From positions 1-34,080 of IMG/VR virus record IMGVR_UViG_3300029787_000174: a stretch of 34,080 bases of DNA; one strand, 5' to 3'. How positions within the stretch are numbered: position 1 is the first letter of the stretch; each line of letters begins with the position of its first letter. The translations under genes were made by a program, and so were the position numbers. Origin of the DNA: a virus. The notes below the pieces were generated by a model. It was not told the origin of the DNA and did not search any database. It was given only the letters and a program-made list of their open reading frames with translations. Positions 16,977 through 24,762 of this stretch are shown piece after piece.

Positions 16977-17216
16977 ATGGCATCGGATCTTTCAGATAAA
17001 GAATACGCAGAACTTACCGGCAACAACCCTGACTATCGAATCAAAGATAGATCATCAGATCTGGGGCCGAAGAAACTAGGCATTATCCCAGGACTGAAAA
17101 AACTTGCTGGTGGTGCCGGAAGTGTTCTAGATATTATTCAAGGTGCTAAAAGTCTTGCTCGAGCAGATGACTCCAAGCGTAGAAAAGAGGCGCTCGAACA
17201 AATTGAAAAGGCGTAG
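16977..17216 (+). CDS. Small protein upstream of portal (79 aa)
   Basis: ATG two bases after the preceding stop, with TGGAG spaced seven bases upstream. The sequence has a charged N-terminus, a Gly/Ala/Leu amphipathic segment (IIPGLKKLAGGAGSVLDII, about residues 36-54) and a charged helical C-terminus. It ends two bases before the portal start, so it is translationally linked to portal. No family recognised. Confidence 0.72.
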   Translation: MASDLSDKEYAELTGNNPDYRIKDRSSDLGPKKLGIIPGLKKLAGGAGSVLDIIQGAKSLARADDSKRRKEALEQIEKA

Positions 17217-17218
17217 TT

Positions 17219-18976
17219 ATGTCTTCACAGCTATCAAAACTTATCGACCGTCACCTAGACTTCTACAAGCGGTCAGAGAAAAAACAATTCGATAAAGCAC
17301 GTCGATTTTATCGAGGTGACTTCTTTACTAGTTCTGATAGCGATTTGGACTCAAGCAGGAATCACTCGTTTCTGTGCTCGAAAAACCTGATCTACGCAAT
17401 CGCAGATACAGCCGTAAGCGCTCTGCTGGGACCAAACCCGACAGTCGCGGCAATCGCACGAACACCCAAGTCACAAGACTCTGCGGGATCTGTGTCTGGA
17501 TTGCTTGAGTACATCTTTCGAACCAATCGATTTCGCCGCAAAGCTGCAACGGCTTTGATTGACGCTGTTTTGTGTAAACGTGGCGTGTTTAAAACTGGTT
17601 GGGACGCAGATCGAGATCTACCGATTGTCCGTGCTGTAAACCCATCAAGCTTGTTCTTTGACCTCACAGCACGCGATCCAGATGACATCCGATACTGGAT
17701 TGAAGCCACCGTTATCTCTTTCGCGGAATTTAAGGATCGTGTTCGCTCTGGACTGTACAAAGCTGAATTAGTCAAAGACGTAGAGCCAGATCGGTTTCCG
17801 AAATGGTTAATGGATCAAAATCAGCAAAGCGATACACAGCAAGTGCGCGATGCATTTAAGTGGGTAACTGTTTACGAGTACTACGATCGTGAACGTGGGA
17901 TCATTCAACACTACATCAAACAAGCAGACGCTGTCGTATTCGAAGACAAGATTGATTACATCCCGTATTCGATGTTTAGCCTCAATCAATCAGGCATTGA
18001 CTGTTTGGGGCTTAGCGAGGTTCAGTTGGTTCTCAAACAACAAGAGACCATCAATGACTTGCTGACTCACATGAAGCAAATCACTTACCTTCAGATTCCG
18101 AGAATTTTGTACGATTCTGGTCGGATTACAGAAGAGGATTTGAACAAAGCTGTTGAGGCAAGTGCCGGATCTTTCGTGGGTATCAATCCGTCAAACAGCG
18201 AAAGTCTCCGTAGTCTGGGAACAATTTTCTACGAAATGCCTCAACCTCAAAACCCGCAGGGCGTACAAGAGTTCGTTGCCCGCCAGGAAGATGATGCTGC
18301 TTTTATTTCAGCACTTGCTGAAGCCGCCCGAGGACAGGTTGTGGGTGCTCGAACCGCCACGGAAATGGCGATCATCGACGCACAAATGCGCACAAGGCTT
18401 GCCACCCGAGAAGGACATCTCAACGACGCCATCGAAGACGTCGCACGAAAAGCCTTCTACCTAAGCAAAAAGTACATGCGCGAGCCAAGACTAATTCGTG
18501 TCGCGGGCGATCGTCGTTGGGCCCAACTCGCACACAAAGACCTTCGTGACATTGAGGTTGATTTCGAGATGGTGTCTTACAACCCCATCCGCAAGAACCC
18601 GAGCGTAATGATCGAAAGCTTGCTGCAAATGATTCCATTCTTGGCAGAAAACCCGAATGTGGACATGAGAAAACTCACAGAAGAAATTATTTCCGGTTTG
18701 GGTCTATCTCGCAGAATTGTTATTCCCCAGGCCGAACTTGAAGCCATGCAGCAGGAGCAAATGGCGGCACAAGCTCAAGCTGCACAAGGACAGGCCCCTG
18801 CAAGCCTTGGGGGTGCGGCTGGCGGTGAGGCGTATCTTGAGGCACAGAAGATGGCCCAACTGCAGCAACTGATGGCACAATTGCCCCCTGAAGAGGCGGA
18901 AGCTCTAAGGGCGCAAATCAGCGAGCAGTCAGGTGTTGAGATCGGCGGTATGCCTGCCCCCGAAGGAGAGGCGTAA
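17219..18976 (+). CDS. Portal protein
   Basis: The 585-residue protein forms the dodecameric portal at the packaging vertex. Supporting features are FDKARRFYRGDFF (residues 24-36), typical of portal N-termini, a NPSSLFFD segment in the stem/wing region, and the helical TATEMAIIDAQMRTRLATREG (about 379-400), a conserved portal pattern before the C-terminal helices. The tail is Gln/Ala/Met-rich from about residue 508 (MQQEQMAAQAQAAQG), probably a flexible barrel region. Length fits portals of short-tailed phages. It stands between the terminase cluster and a run of small coupled genes, and its stop overlaps the next ATG (TAATG). Confidence 0.9.
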   Translation: MSSQLSKLIDRHLDFYKRSEKKQFDKARRFYRGDFFTSSDSDLDSSRNHSFLCSKNLIYAIADTAVSALLGPNPTVAAIARTPKSQDSAGSVSGLLEYIFRTNRFRRKAATALIDAVLCKRGVFKTGWDADRDLPIVRAVNPSSLFFDLTARDPDDIRYWIEATVISFAEFKDRVRSGLYKAELVKDVEPDRFPKWLMDQNQQSDTQQVRDAFKWVTVYEYYDRERGIIQHYIKQADAVVFEDKIDYIPYSMFSLNQSGIDCLGLSEVQLVLKQQETINDLLTHMKQITYLQIPRILYDSGRITEEDLNKAVEASAGSFVGINPSNSESLRSLGTIFYEMPQPQNPQGVQEFVARQEDDAAFISALAEAARGQVVGARTATEMAIIDAQMRTRLATREGHLNDAIEDVARKAFYLSKKYMREPRLIRVAGDRRWAQLAHKDLRDIEVDFEMVSYNPIRKNPSVMIESLLQMIPFLAENPNVDMRKLTEEIISGLGLSRRIVIPQAELEAMQQEQMAAQAQAAQGQAPASLGGAAGGEAYLEAQKMAQLQQLMAQLPPEEAEALRAQISEQSGVEIGGMPAPEGEA

Positions 18977-19284
18977 TGGCCTTGTCCAAGCGCGATAAGA
19001 TTCGTAAAACGAGCCTGCTAAAAAAACATAGGCTCGAGGGCGCTAACCAGTCAAAGCGAACACCTGATCACCCAACGAAAAGCCACATCGTGCTCGCGCA
19101 AGAGGGTAGCCAACTAAAACTAATTCGATTCGGTGAACAAGGTGCCAGCACCGCAGGCAAACCAAAGAAGGGTGAAGGCGATCGAATGAGGAAAAAGCGC
19201 AAGAGCTTTAAATCTCGTCATCGTAAGAACATCGCTAAGGGCAAGATGAGTGCTGCTTATTGGGCCGACAAGGTGAAGTGGTAA
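18976..19284 (+). CDS. Small basic protein with C-terminal RHRK...AAYWADKVKW signature
   Basis: This 102-residue Lys/Arg-rich protein contains a beta-like stretch (KSHIVLAQEGSQLKLIRFG, about 35-53). It ends in a recognisable signature: KSFKSRHRKN followed by KMSAAYWADKVKW. I recall similar short basic proteins next to portal genes in aquatic phages, possibly DUF6321-like, but could not check. It is TAATG-coupled to both portal and the next gene. It may bind DNA or help assembly; this is inference. Confidence 0.7.
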   Translation: MALSKRDKIRKTSLLKKHRLEGANQSKRTPDHPTKSHIVLAQEGSQLKLIRFGEQGASTAGKPKKGEGDRMRKKRKSFKSRHRKNIAKGKMSAAYWADKVKW

Positions 19285-19703
19285 TGGCTACCTTCCAAGA
19301 AATGATGGATGAGATGCGTCAGGGCGCGCAAAAAGCCGATGCATGTCCAGCCGCAACTCAGGACGTTGAACTGAATCTTGAAAATCGACAAAACGCACTC
19401 GACACAAAAGAGTATGGCCCGGCGAATCCAGGTCTTGATGCCGAGGGTGGAAATGATGAGTTCTGGCAACGCTACGCTGACAGGTTTAACGATACGGTAG
19501 AAAATGTGATGTCGATGCGCTGCGGAAACTGTAGCTTTTTCGATACGTCAGACAGCATGAAAGAATGCATTGAAATGGGTATCGGCGAAGATGGTGACCC
19601 TGAACAAGCTGTAGAAGCAGGTGAATTGGGATATTGCTCAGCGCTTGACTTCAAATGTGCTTCTCAGCGAGTATGCATCATCTGGGCTGGTAGGGCGGCA
19701 TAA
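19284..19703 (+). CDS. Cysteine-cluster protein, possible metal or Fe-S binder (139 aa)
   Basis: Start set at the ATG inside the TAATG overlap; an upstream in-frame TTG is not needed. The C-terminal 65 residues hold six cysteines, C80-x2-C83 (RCGNCSFF), C95, C118 (GYC), C125 and C131, spaced like a small zinc or iron-sulfur fold. The N-terminal 70 residues are acidic and helical with one further Cys (21). I recall CGNCxF-type proteins near phage structural genes, likened to high-potential iron-sulfur folds, but this is tentative. It is coupled to neighbours on both sides. Confidence 0.72.
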   Translation: MATFQEMMDEMRQGAQKADACPAATQDVELNLENRQNALDTKEYGPANPGLDAEGGNDEFWQRYADRFNDTVENVMSMRCGNCSFFDTSDSMKECIEMGIGEDGDPEQAVEAGELGYCSALDFKCASQRVCIIWAGRAA

Positions 19704-19891
19704 TGGCCAAGAAAAAAACTAAAAGTCGTGTAAACGAAGCGGGCAACTACACTAAGCCAGGGATGCGTAAACGCATGTTCGCAAGGATTAAGGCTGGCGG
19801 CAAGGGCGGCAGGCCAGGTCAGTGGTCCGCACGTAAAGCTCAAATGCTGGCCAAGCGATACAAAGCAAAGGGTGGGGGTTACAAAAACTAA
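19703..19891 (+). CDS. Short basic protein of the NYTKPxMRKR...GQWSARKAQMLAK type
   Basis: The 62-residue protein is nearly all basic and glycine-rich: EAGNYTKPGMRKRMFARIK, then GGRPGQWSARKAQMLAK and a GGGY ending. I recognise this signature as a recurring short protein in aquatic phages, with no known function. High charge suggests nucleic acid binding. TAATG overlaps at both ends make it part of a coupled chain from portal onward. Confidence 0.75.
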   Translation: MAKKKTKSRVNEAGNYTKPGMRKRMFARIKAGGKGGRPGQWSARKAQMLAKRYKAKGGGYKN

Positions 19892-20130
19892 TGTCCCTCA
19901 AAGAGACACAGAAGTCGCTCAAGACTTGGACAAAACAAAAATGGCGTACCAAATCTGGCAAGCCAAGCGTCCAGGGCAAAGACGCCACGGGAGAAGTTTA
20001 CGCTCCGTCGGCCACTTTTAAGTCTACAAGTAGAGAAAAAATTGCTGCTGCTACCAGAAAAAAACGAGCGGCGACAAGAGCAGGTAAACAACACGCAAAG
20101 CATGGTTTGCATAAAGGGAAAAAACGATGA
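19891..20130 (+). CDS. Short basic protein with WTKQKWRTKSGKPS motif
   Basis: The 79-residue protein carries LKTWTKQKWRTKSGKPSVQG (residues 10-29), an ATGEVYAP segment and a basic tail (RKKRAATRAGKQHAK). The W-T-x-Q-x-W-R-T-x-S-G-K pattern is a family I recall from phages and large viruses (possibly DUF5872), function unknown. It overlaps its upstream neighbour by TAATG and its downstream neighbour by four bases. Probably a DNA- or RNA-binding accessory protein; inference only. Confidence 0.75.
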   Translation: MSLKETQKSLKTWTKQKWRTKSGKPSVQGKDATGEVYAPSATFKSTSREKIAAATRKKRAATRAGKQHAKHGLHKGKKR

Positions 20131-20273
20131 AAGACAAAACAACGTATAAACCCCGAAAAGATTACGGTCCTGGACACAAGAGGGCTGCAATTAGGTCAAT
20201 CGCCAAGACTAAAAAGAAAATTATGAAGCCCAAGAAACAAACGGCTGAACACTCTTCGAAGAGCAAAAAATGA
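20127..20273 (+). CDS. Very short lysine-rich protein (48 aa)
   Basis: Read directly: MKDKTTYKPRKDYGPGHKRA at the start, then IRSIAKTKKKIMKPKKQ and a Ser/Lys tail. The ATG overlaps the previous stop in ATGA, and the stop overlaps the next start in ATGA, the same coupling as its neighbours. About a third of residues are Lys or Arg. Function unknown. It belongs to the same set of tiny basic proteins. Confidence 0.65.
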   Translation: MKDKTTYKPRKDYGPGHKRAAIRSIAKTKKKIMKPKKQTAEHSSKSKK

Positions 20274-21058
20274 GTGAGCTGGACGAAAAAATGCTCGGAC
20301 TTCGTAAGTCAACGACACAAGCTCTGGACGAGCCTAAGCCCGCATACCGTGTGATGTCTGTCGACCCTAAAGGTGGAAACATTGACGACCAGTTTGCTTT
20401 GATTGAATCGGCACAAACATACGGGTCACCAGCATCGGATCCATCCATGCGCAAAATTCGTGTCGGTGACTCGCTTCCAGAGGGTGAGGTCACGGCAATC
20501 ACCGGAAAAGGGATTCAAATTATTCCTGACTACGGGGATGAGTACGTCATTCCTTTGGGTGGAAGACCTGGCTACAAGCCTCCCACGAAAAAGAAATCAC
20601 CGCCCGTTCAAGCAAAGTCACCATTAGAATCTGTGTTTGATGCAGCCGATAAAATGGATGTTGATCCAAAGACCGCAGCGATGTTGACGACGACAAACTA
20701 CGGAGCAAGTGCCAAACACACAATGGATCAAATGAAAAAGTTCTTGGACGAACAAGGGATTAGCATTACCCCCACCAAGGGCACGAGTGCTGTTGACACG
20801 AACACTGAAATCTACAGTGAATACATACCTGGGGCCGAAGATATGAGCCCAGACGAGCTTCGTGAAGCGTCATTTGATGCGGCTGCAAGACAGTACGGGC
20901 AAAAATACGAAAACCAACAGCCATATACCGAAGATGGTGTGGAGATCGACGGCATCCCGTACTCGAAAGAAACGTATGACGACGGTGCAGTTTTCTTTGT
21001 ACCTACAGGCGAAGATGGAGACTACATGCGTGGCAAGAGCAAAGAGGTGACACTATGA
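20270..21058 (+). CDS. Acidic unknown protein (262 aa)
   Basis: An Asp/Glu/Pro-rich protein with a small beta-like domain (residues 62-95, RVGDSLPEGEVTAITGKGIQII...YVIPLGG), a Lys/Pro linker (about 100-115) and a C-terminal acidic half. ATG overlaps the previous TGA, and its TGA overlaps the next ATG. No family recognised. Between portal and scaffold it could be a head assembly protein, but nothing in the sequence proves it. Confidence 0.72.
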   Translation: MSELDEKMLGLRKSTTQALDEPKPAYRVMSVDPKGGNIDDQFALIESAQTYGSPASDPSMRKIRVGDSLPEGEVTAITGKGIQIIPDYGDEYVIPLGGRPGYKPPTKKKSPPVQAKSPLESVFDAADKMDVDPKTAAMLTTTNYGASAKHTMDQMKKFLDEQGISITPTKGTSAVDTNTEIYSEYIPGAEDMSPDELREASFDAAARQYGQKYENQQPYTEDGVEIDGIPYSKETYDDGAVFFVPTGEDGDYMRGKSKEVTL

Positions 21059-21516
21059 GCTACATAATCAACAACGTAGAGTGTACGGGCTGCGATTACT
21101 TCGAGCACGAAGCTATGTACAAGCGTGCCGATGGACCCGATGATTGTCCGAAATGCGGCAGCGAACGCAAGATGAGTTTTCGTGGGTTCAGCTTTGCAAT
21201 CCACGGTCAAGGACCAGGATCATTCGCCGCAGTAGACTTTGGCGTACTCGGAAAGGCAGAAACCAAAGAAGATTACGACCGTTGCATGTCTACAATTCAA
21301 GAACGATTCCCCGGCAAGAGGGTTCACATTGAGGGTGAGAATGCAGCACAAAAGGCTGATAGGCTGGACACAATCCGACATGAGAGTTGGAAGCGAAAGA
21401 AGTCTAAGGGCTTGAATGACAAGATTCTCAAAGAAGTGTCAACGCACAAAAAGCGCCTCGCTTCTGAGGGTCGACCCGACAAACGTAGCCCCGCAGAACT
21501 TGTAGGAAACAAATAA
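21055..21516 (+). CDS. FmdB-like zinc-ribbon protein (153 aa)
   Basis: The N-terminus has two CxxC pairs, C10-x2-C13 (CTGC) and C31-x2-C34 (CPKCGSERK), around a Y/F-rich loop, the layout of FmdB-type zinc ribbons. The remainder is charged and helical (HESWKRKKSKGLNDKI). Start overlaps the preceding stop (ATGA), end overlaps the next start (TAATG). A second zinc-ribbon gene of the same type lies at 26519-26707 on the minus strand. Role unknown; zinc binding is well supported, the function is not. Confidence 0.75.
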   Translation: MSYIINNVECTGCDYFEHEAMYKRADGPDDCPKCGSERKMSFRGFSFAIHGQGPGSFAAVDFGVLGKAETKEDYDRCMSTIQERFPGKRVHIEGENAAQKADRLDTIRHESWKRKKSKGLNDKILKEVSTHKKRLASEGRPDKRSPAELVGNK

Positions 21517-21773
21517 TGCCCGACCCAAGCATCAAATCATTGCTGTCAGATATTGAGCTTGTAGAGTACGCGGGCCACATGGCTGACATGCAAGAACGAC
21601 AACTCAAAGAAGTAAAAGACGACACCATCAGGGACGCAAAGGTAATCCGAGATACTGTTACCGGAGAGCAAATTAGTGTCCCAAATAAATTTATTCGTTC
21701 GATTGGTGTAAAGTCAGCCTTCGAACTTATGAGACCGGATTTGTTTCAGGAATTCACCGAACAAAATTCATAA
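21516..21773 (+). CDS. Small unknown protein (85 aa)
   Basis: A helical, charged protein (MADMQERQLKEVKDDTIRDAK near residue 23-43). It ends with a more hydrophobic part (FIRSIGVKSAFELMRPDLF). TAATG overlap with the zinc-ribbon gene. It is the last gene of the coupled chain, because a 40-base gap with an inverted repeat follows. No family recognised. Confidence 0.68.
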   Translation: MPDPSIKSLLSDIELVEYAGHMADMQERQLKEVKDDTIRDAKVIRDTVTGEQISVPNKFIRSIGVKSAFELMRPDLFQEFTEQNS

Positions 21774-21779
21774 CCCCAC

Positions 21780-21793
21780 TGGTAATGTTACCA
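21780..21793. repeat. Perfect inverted repeat TGGTAA-TG-TTACCA
   Basis: A 6-base palindromic arm pair with a two-base centre in the only real gap (40 bases) between the coupled small genes and the next gene, 20 bases before its start and about 10 before its AGGA binding site. It could be an operator or a small RNA hairpin affecting initiation. Short enough to be chance. Confidence 0.35.
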
Positions 21794-21813
21794 ACATGTA
21801 ATAGGATAGTCCC

Positions 21814-22287
21814 ATGGCTCAAGAGCAACCAATGCCCGAAAACGAACAACAAAAGATGGACGAAGTTAAGCGTCTACTTGATCAAGCCGACACCGAAATG
21901 GGTGCACCCGAGGGTGAGCCTGGAATGGCGGCAGAGGGCGCTGACATGGCACAAGAAGGTGCGATGGAAGAGCAAATGGGAGAAGCTGCAATGGCTGAAG
22001 CCACAGAGGGTATTGATCTCAATCCTCTCATGGAAACTTTGGGTGCTACCGAAGAGCGGGCACAGGAGTTGTACGATGCAGCACAACAAATCCCAAACCT
22101 TGCTGGAAAGACTCCCCAAGAGCTTTCCGATATGATTGCAACAGATTTCGATGTTCTAATGCAGATTGAGATGGTTGCGGCTCGTGGCGAAGGCGGCGCT
22201 ATGGGTGCACCCCCTGCAGAGGCTCCAATGCCAGATATGGGTGGTCAAATGCCCCCTGGCGAAATGATGCCGCCAGAAGGTATGTAA
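21814..22287 (+). CDS. Acidic, methionine-rich protein before scaffold (157 aa)
   Basis: Low-complexity Glu/Met/Ala/Gly/Pro composition, with a central helical part (LNPLMETLGATEERAQELYDAAQQ-type, about residues 70-95) and a Met/Pro/Gly-rich tail. AGGA at 21803-21806 precedes ATG by seven bases. It ends one base before the scaffold start. Its acidic nature and place suggest a scaffold accessory or head protein. No family recognised. Confidence 0.72.
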   Translation: MAQEQPMPENEQQKMDEVKRLLDQADTEMGAPEGEPGMAAEGADMAQEGAMEEQMGEAAMAEATEGIDLNPLMETLGATEERAQELYDAAQQIPNLAGKTPQELSDMIATDFDVLMQIEMVAARGEGGAMGAPPAEAPMPDMGGQMPPGEMMPPEGM

Positions 22288-22288
22288 T

Positions 22289-23221
22289 ATGTGGGATGAA
22301 GACAATGAGGCCGTAGAAGGCGAACAACCTGAAGTAGCAGAGTCATCTGAGGCTTCAGACTCGCCCGCAACCAGCGCAGAGCCCGTAGAGGCTCAGTCTG
22401 AAGGGGAGTCTTTCGAGGCTGCACCGGAGGTTTTTGACTGGAACGGAGAGCTTGAAAGCTTGCGCCAGGAACAGTGGTTCAATGATCTTGATGAAAACAT
22501 GCGAGATTCTATGTCTCGCGGATTCGAAACCAAGTATCAGAACTGGGCTCGAGGCTATCAGAAAAAGTTTGACGAGTTGTCTAAACAACGACGCGAAGCT
22601 GACAAGGTGTTGGATGCCGCACGCGCACAAGAGCGTAAAGTCATGCAGTGGCTTCACGGCGACGTCGACCCGCTCATCGAGAAACAAAAAGAAATCGATA
22701 ACCTCAAGGTGGCACACAAATCTGCGCTCGAAACGCTTCGAGAGCGCGCTGAGATGGAACACGAAAAGGTAAAGAAGTCTTTTGGTTCCGATCTTGAAGA
22801 GGCTGTAAATGCACGAGATCAAGCGATTCAGCAACATAACGAGCTTCAAAAACAAATCGAAGCATTTGAAGAGTCTGTAACTGAGCAAGAAGTAGACAAC
22901 ATCGAACAGTACTTGCTGGAATCAGCTTCTGATATCTACGAGAATGACGAAGCATTCGAAGACTTCCTGATGGCGTGGAAAGCTGGTGCGGAGATCGACA
23001 AGGCAATCAAAATGGTGCGCGCTCTGCACCCGCAAGAAACCGCCCCAGAACCGGAGCCTGAGCCTGAGCCAGAACCGGTCCCAGAAGGCATGAAGCTTAT
23101 GAACATGAAGCCCGACACAGCAGCGGCTACAGAGGGTGGGAACCCTCAAACGTTCGAAGAAATGATGCAGTCTTTGAAGCGAGAAGGTCAGCGCGAAGCC
23201 GACGTCCTACGCAACGCATAA
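22289..23221 (+). CDS. Capsid scaffolding protein
   Basis: The 310-residue protein is highly acidic in its first 45 residues, then a long charged helical region (about 85-215) with a likely coiled coil. A PEPEPEPEP linker follows (near 255), and a C-terminal helix (FEEMMQSLKREGQREADVL, about 289-307) of the kind that contacts coat protein. No catalytic motif. This composition and placement after portal are typical of scaffolds. Here the coat gene is not next to it but on the opposite strand about 8 kb left. It is the last gene before the bidirectional terminator. Confidence 0.82.
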   Translation: MWDEDNEAVEGEQPEVAESSEASDSPATSAEPVEAQSEGESFEAAPEVFDWNGELESLRQEQWFNDLDENMRDSMSRGFETKYQNWARGYQKKFDELSKQRREADKVLDAARAQERKVMQWLHGDVDPLIEKQKEIDNLKVAHKSALETLRERAEMEHEKVKKSFGSDLEEAVNARDQAIQQHNELQKQIEAFEESVTEQEVDNIEQYLLESASDIYENDEAFEDFLMAWKAGAEIDKAIKMVRALHPQETAPEPEPEPEPEPVPEGMKLMNMKPDTAAATEGGNPQTFEEMMQSLKREGQREADVLRNA

Positions 23222-23225
23222 ATAA

Positions 23226-23264
23226 AAAACCCCCGACGGCCTAAGCTATCGGGGGTTTTCTTTT
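23226..23264. terminator. Bidirectional intrinsic terminator between scaffold and cement genes
   Basis: Perfect 11-base arms AAAACCCCCGA (23226-23236) and TCGGGGGTTTT (23249-23259) around a 12-base loop. On the plus strand it ends in TTTTCTTTT. On the minus strand the stem is followed by TTTTTTATT. It separates the converging scaffold block (+) and cement pair (-). Confidence 0.92.
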
Positions 23265-23275
23265 GCCTAAGCTGA

Positions 23276-23962
23276 TCAGGTGATCAACATGTATCTGACT
23301 ACAGTGGTACTGCTCATCGAACCACTCAGCGTAATCGTCAACGTACCACTAGCAATCTTTGCGCTCAAAACGGTACGATTATCGGGATTGTCACTAAATT
23401 CAGTAAACACAATAGAATTGTTATACGAGGTATTGTTGGGAAAAGTGGCTGTAAGGGTTGTGCCCGAACTTGCAGTAATCGCCGAGATAAAGCAGTTATT
23501 TAGTCTCCCAGGACGCAACAAAACCTTACCGTTATCCGCATCACCAAGAGCAATAATGCGCCCAACTCCAGGCCCAAAACGCTCTGCCGCCGATCCCGAG
23601 GACTTTGCAGAGGACCCGCAGTTGCTGAAAAGAAACTTCCCGGCAACGCTAGACAGACTCACCTCGGAACCGATTGATCTAGTTAAGGCATTCGTCTGCG
23701 TCGTGACAATCTTTTCGTCAACCGCGACAGGTCCAATATATCCGGATGAAGCAGCAAAATCAGCCACGTAATACGGACCCAACTGAGGGGGGTCAGCATT
23801 ATGATCAGCCAAAGAAACGGACATGAAACCGCTACTCATACCAGTCACACAAAGAATATCACCTTCCGCGACATCCTCTGCACAATGTACGGTTATTGCG
23901 TTTTGAGACGCTTTTGTCGAACCCTTCTTAATCTGGGCACCCTTAATTCTAACTCCAGCCAT
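23276..23962 (-). CDS. Capsid cement / decoration-like protein, paralogue 1
   Basis: The 228-residue protein starts MAGVRIKGAQIKKGSTKASQN, nearly matching its neighbour's MAGVRFDQNQIRPGVSKCRAS, so the two are paralogues. Shared blocks are EDVAEGDILCVTG, a V-x-L-A segment, YYVADFA, a VAGK-F segment and VGRII/VGRVL. The fold is likely a small beta-barrel head protein of the DUF2190 kind. The C-terminal quarter is different, Thr/Ser/Asn-rich beta sequence ending VRYMLIT. AGGAG precedes ATG by six bases. It lies nine bases downstream of paralogue 2, before the bidirectional terminator. Confidence 0.75.
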   Translation of the reverse strand: MAGVRIKGAQIKKGSTKASQNAITVHCAEDVAEGDILCVTGMSSGFMSVSLADHNADPPQLGPYYVADFAASSGYIGPVAVDEKIVTTQTNALTRSIGSEVSLSSVAGKFLFSNCGSSAKSSGSAAERFGPGVGRIIALGDADNGKVLLRPGRLNNCFISAITASSGTTLTATFPNNTSYNNSIVFTEFSDNPDNRTVLSAKIASGTLTITLSGSMSSTTVVRYMLIT

Positions 23963-23971
23963 TTTAAACTC

Positions 23972-24682
23972 CTATCCAATAATCATGTAAGTGCAGTCGT
24001 CAGACGACGTTGGGTGAGAAATACTCAGTATGCCGGACTGAATTGCTCCGGCAAATGTAGTCGCAGCAGTAGTTCCATCAGCGGTGAGCAAAACTGCGGC
24101 ACCATCAAGCTCAGCACCTAAACCGATAACCGTGCTTGGAGTGCTACCGCTAAGGGTAACCTTACCCATAATCAGGCCACTACGAGACATGGTAGACGGA
24201 GCCAGCATAATGACACCTTCGGTCGCGTGCGACTTGAGAACACGACCGACGACAAGAATCGCCTTGTGCGTTGCACCTGATGCGATTGCCCCAGGGTACG
24301 ACCCGATAGTAAAGAGCTTGCCAGCTACGGTGCGCGAAAGATAAACAGCGTCACCAACAGCAGCACCTGATGTGTCAAGAACGGCTGTAGTGTACGTCGC
24401 TGCCGTAATCCTCTTCCACTCAAGTGCGACGGCTGTAGTCACATACTTTGTACCGGTAACTGTGACTGCAAAATCAGCCACATACATCATTCCGACGCTC
24501 TTTAGTGTTGTCGCTCCAGAAGCCAAAGAAACCTCAACAACACCGCTGTCGGCATCATATCCAGTAGCAACAAGAATATCGCCTTCGGCAACAGTCTCCA
24601 TGACCTTTACAACGGTCGCAGAAGCGCGACACTTAGATACACCAGGACGAATTTGATTTTGATCAAACCTTACTCCAGCCAT
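23972..24682 (-). CDS. Capsid cement / decoration-like protein, paralogue 2
   Basis: The 236-residue protein pairs with the next gene. It shows METVAEGDILVATGYD, SVGMMYVADFAV, GDAVYLSRTVAGKLFTIG, and AILVVGRVL, a layout of repeated beta strands as in cement or head-fiber base proteins. GGAG five bases before ATG. Its 5' leader on the minus strand carries two identical GC hairpins. It is a different copy from the cement-like gene beside the capsid gene, so the phage has three such proteins in two places. The precise virion role is unknown. Confidence 0.75.
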   Translation of the reverse strand: MAGVRFDQNQIRPGVSKCRASATVVKVMETVAEGDILVATGYDADSGVVEVSLASGATTLKSVGMMYVADFAVTVTGTKYVTTAVALEWKRITAATYTTAVLDTSGAAVGDAVYLSRTVAGKLFTIGSYPGAIASGATHKAILVVGRVLKSHATEGVIMLAPSTMSRSGLIMGKVTLSGSTPSTVIGLGAELDGAAVLLTADGTTAATTFAGAIQSGILSISHPTSSDDCTYMIIG

Positions 24683-24693
24683 TTTTTCTCCAG

Positions 24694-24732
24694 CCCCTCG
24701 AAGGGGTATTCATCCCCTCGAAGGGGTTTTTT
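24694..24732 (+). terminator. Two identical tandem hairpins with U-tract
   Basis: CCCCTCGAAGGGG occurs at 24694-24706 and again at 24714-24726, exactly 20 bases apart; each folds as a five-base stem with a three-base loop. The second is followed by T6 on the plus strand, making a plus-strand terminator. No plus-strand gene precedes it, so it may block antisense transcripts. On the minus strand the same hairpins lie in the leader of the cement paralogue, just before its binding site. Confidence 0.6.
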
Positions 24733-24762
24733 CAAAGCGCATAATTGCGTGGCACTACTATA

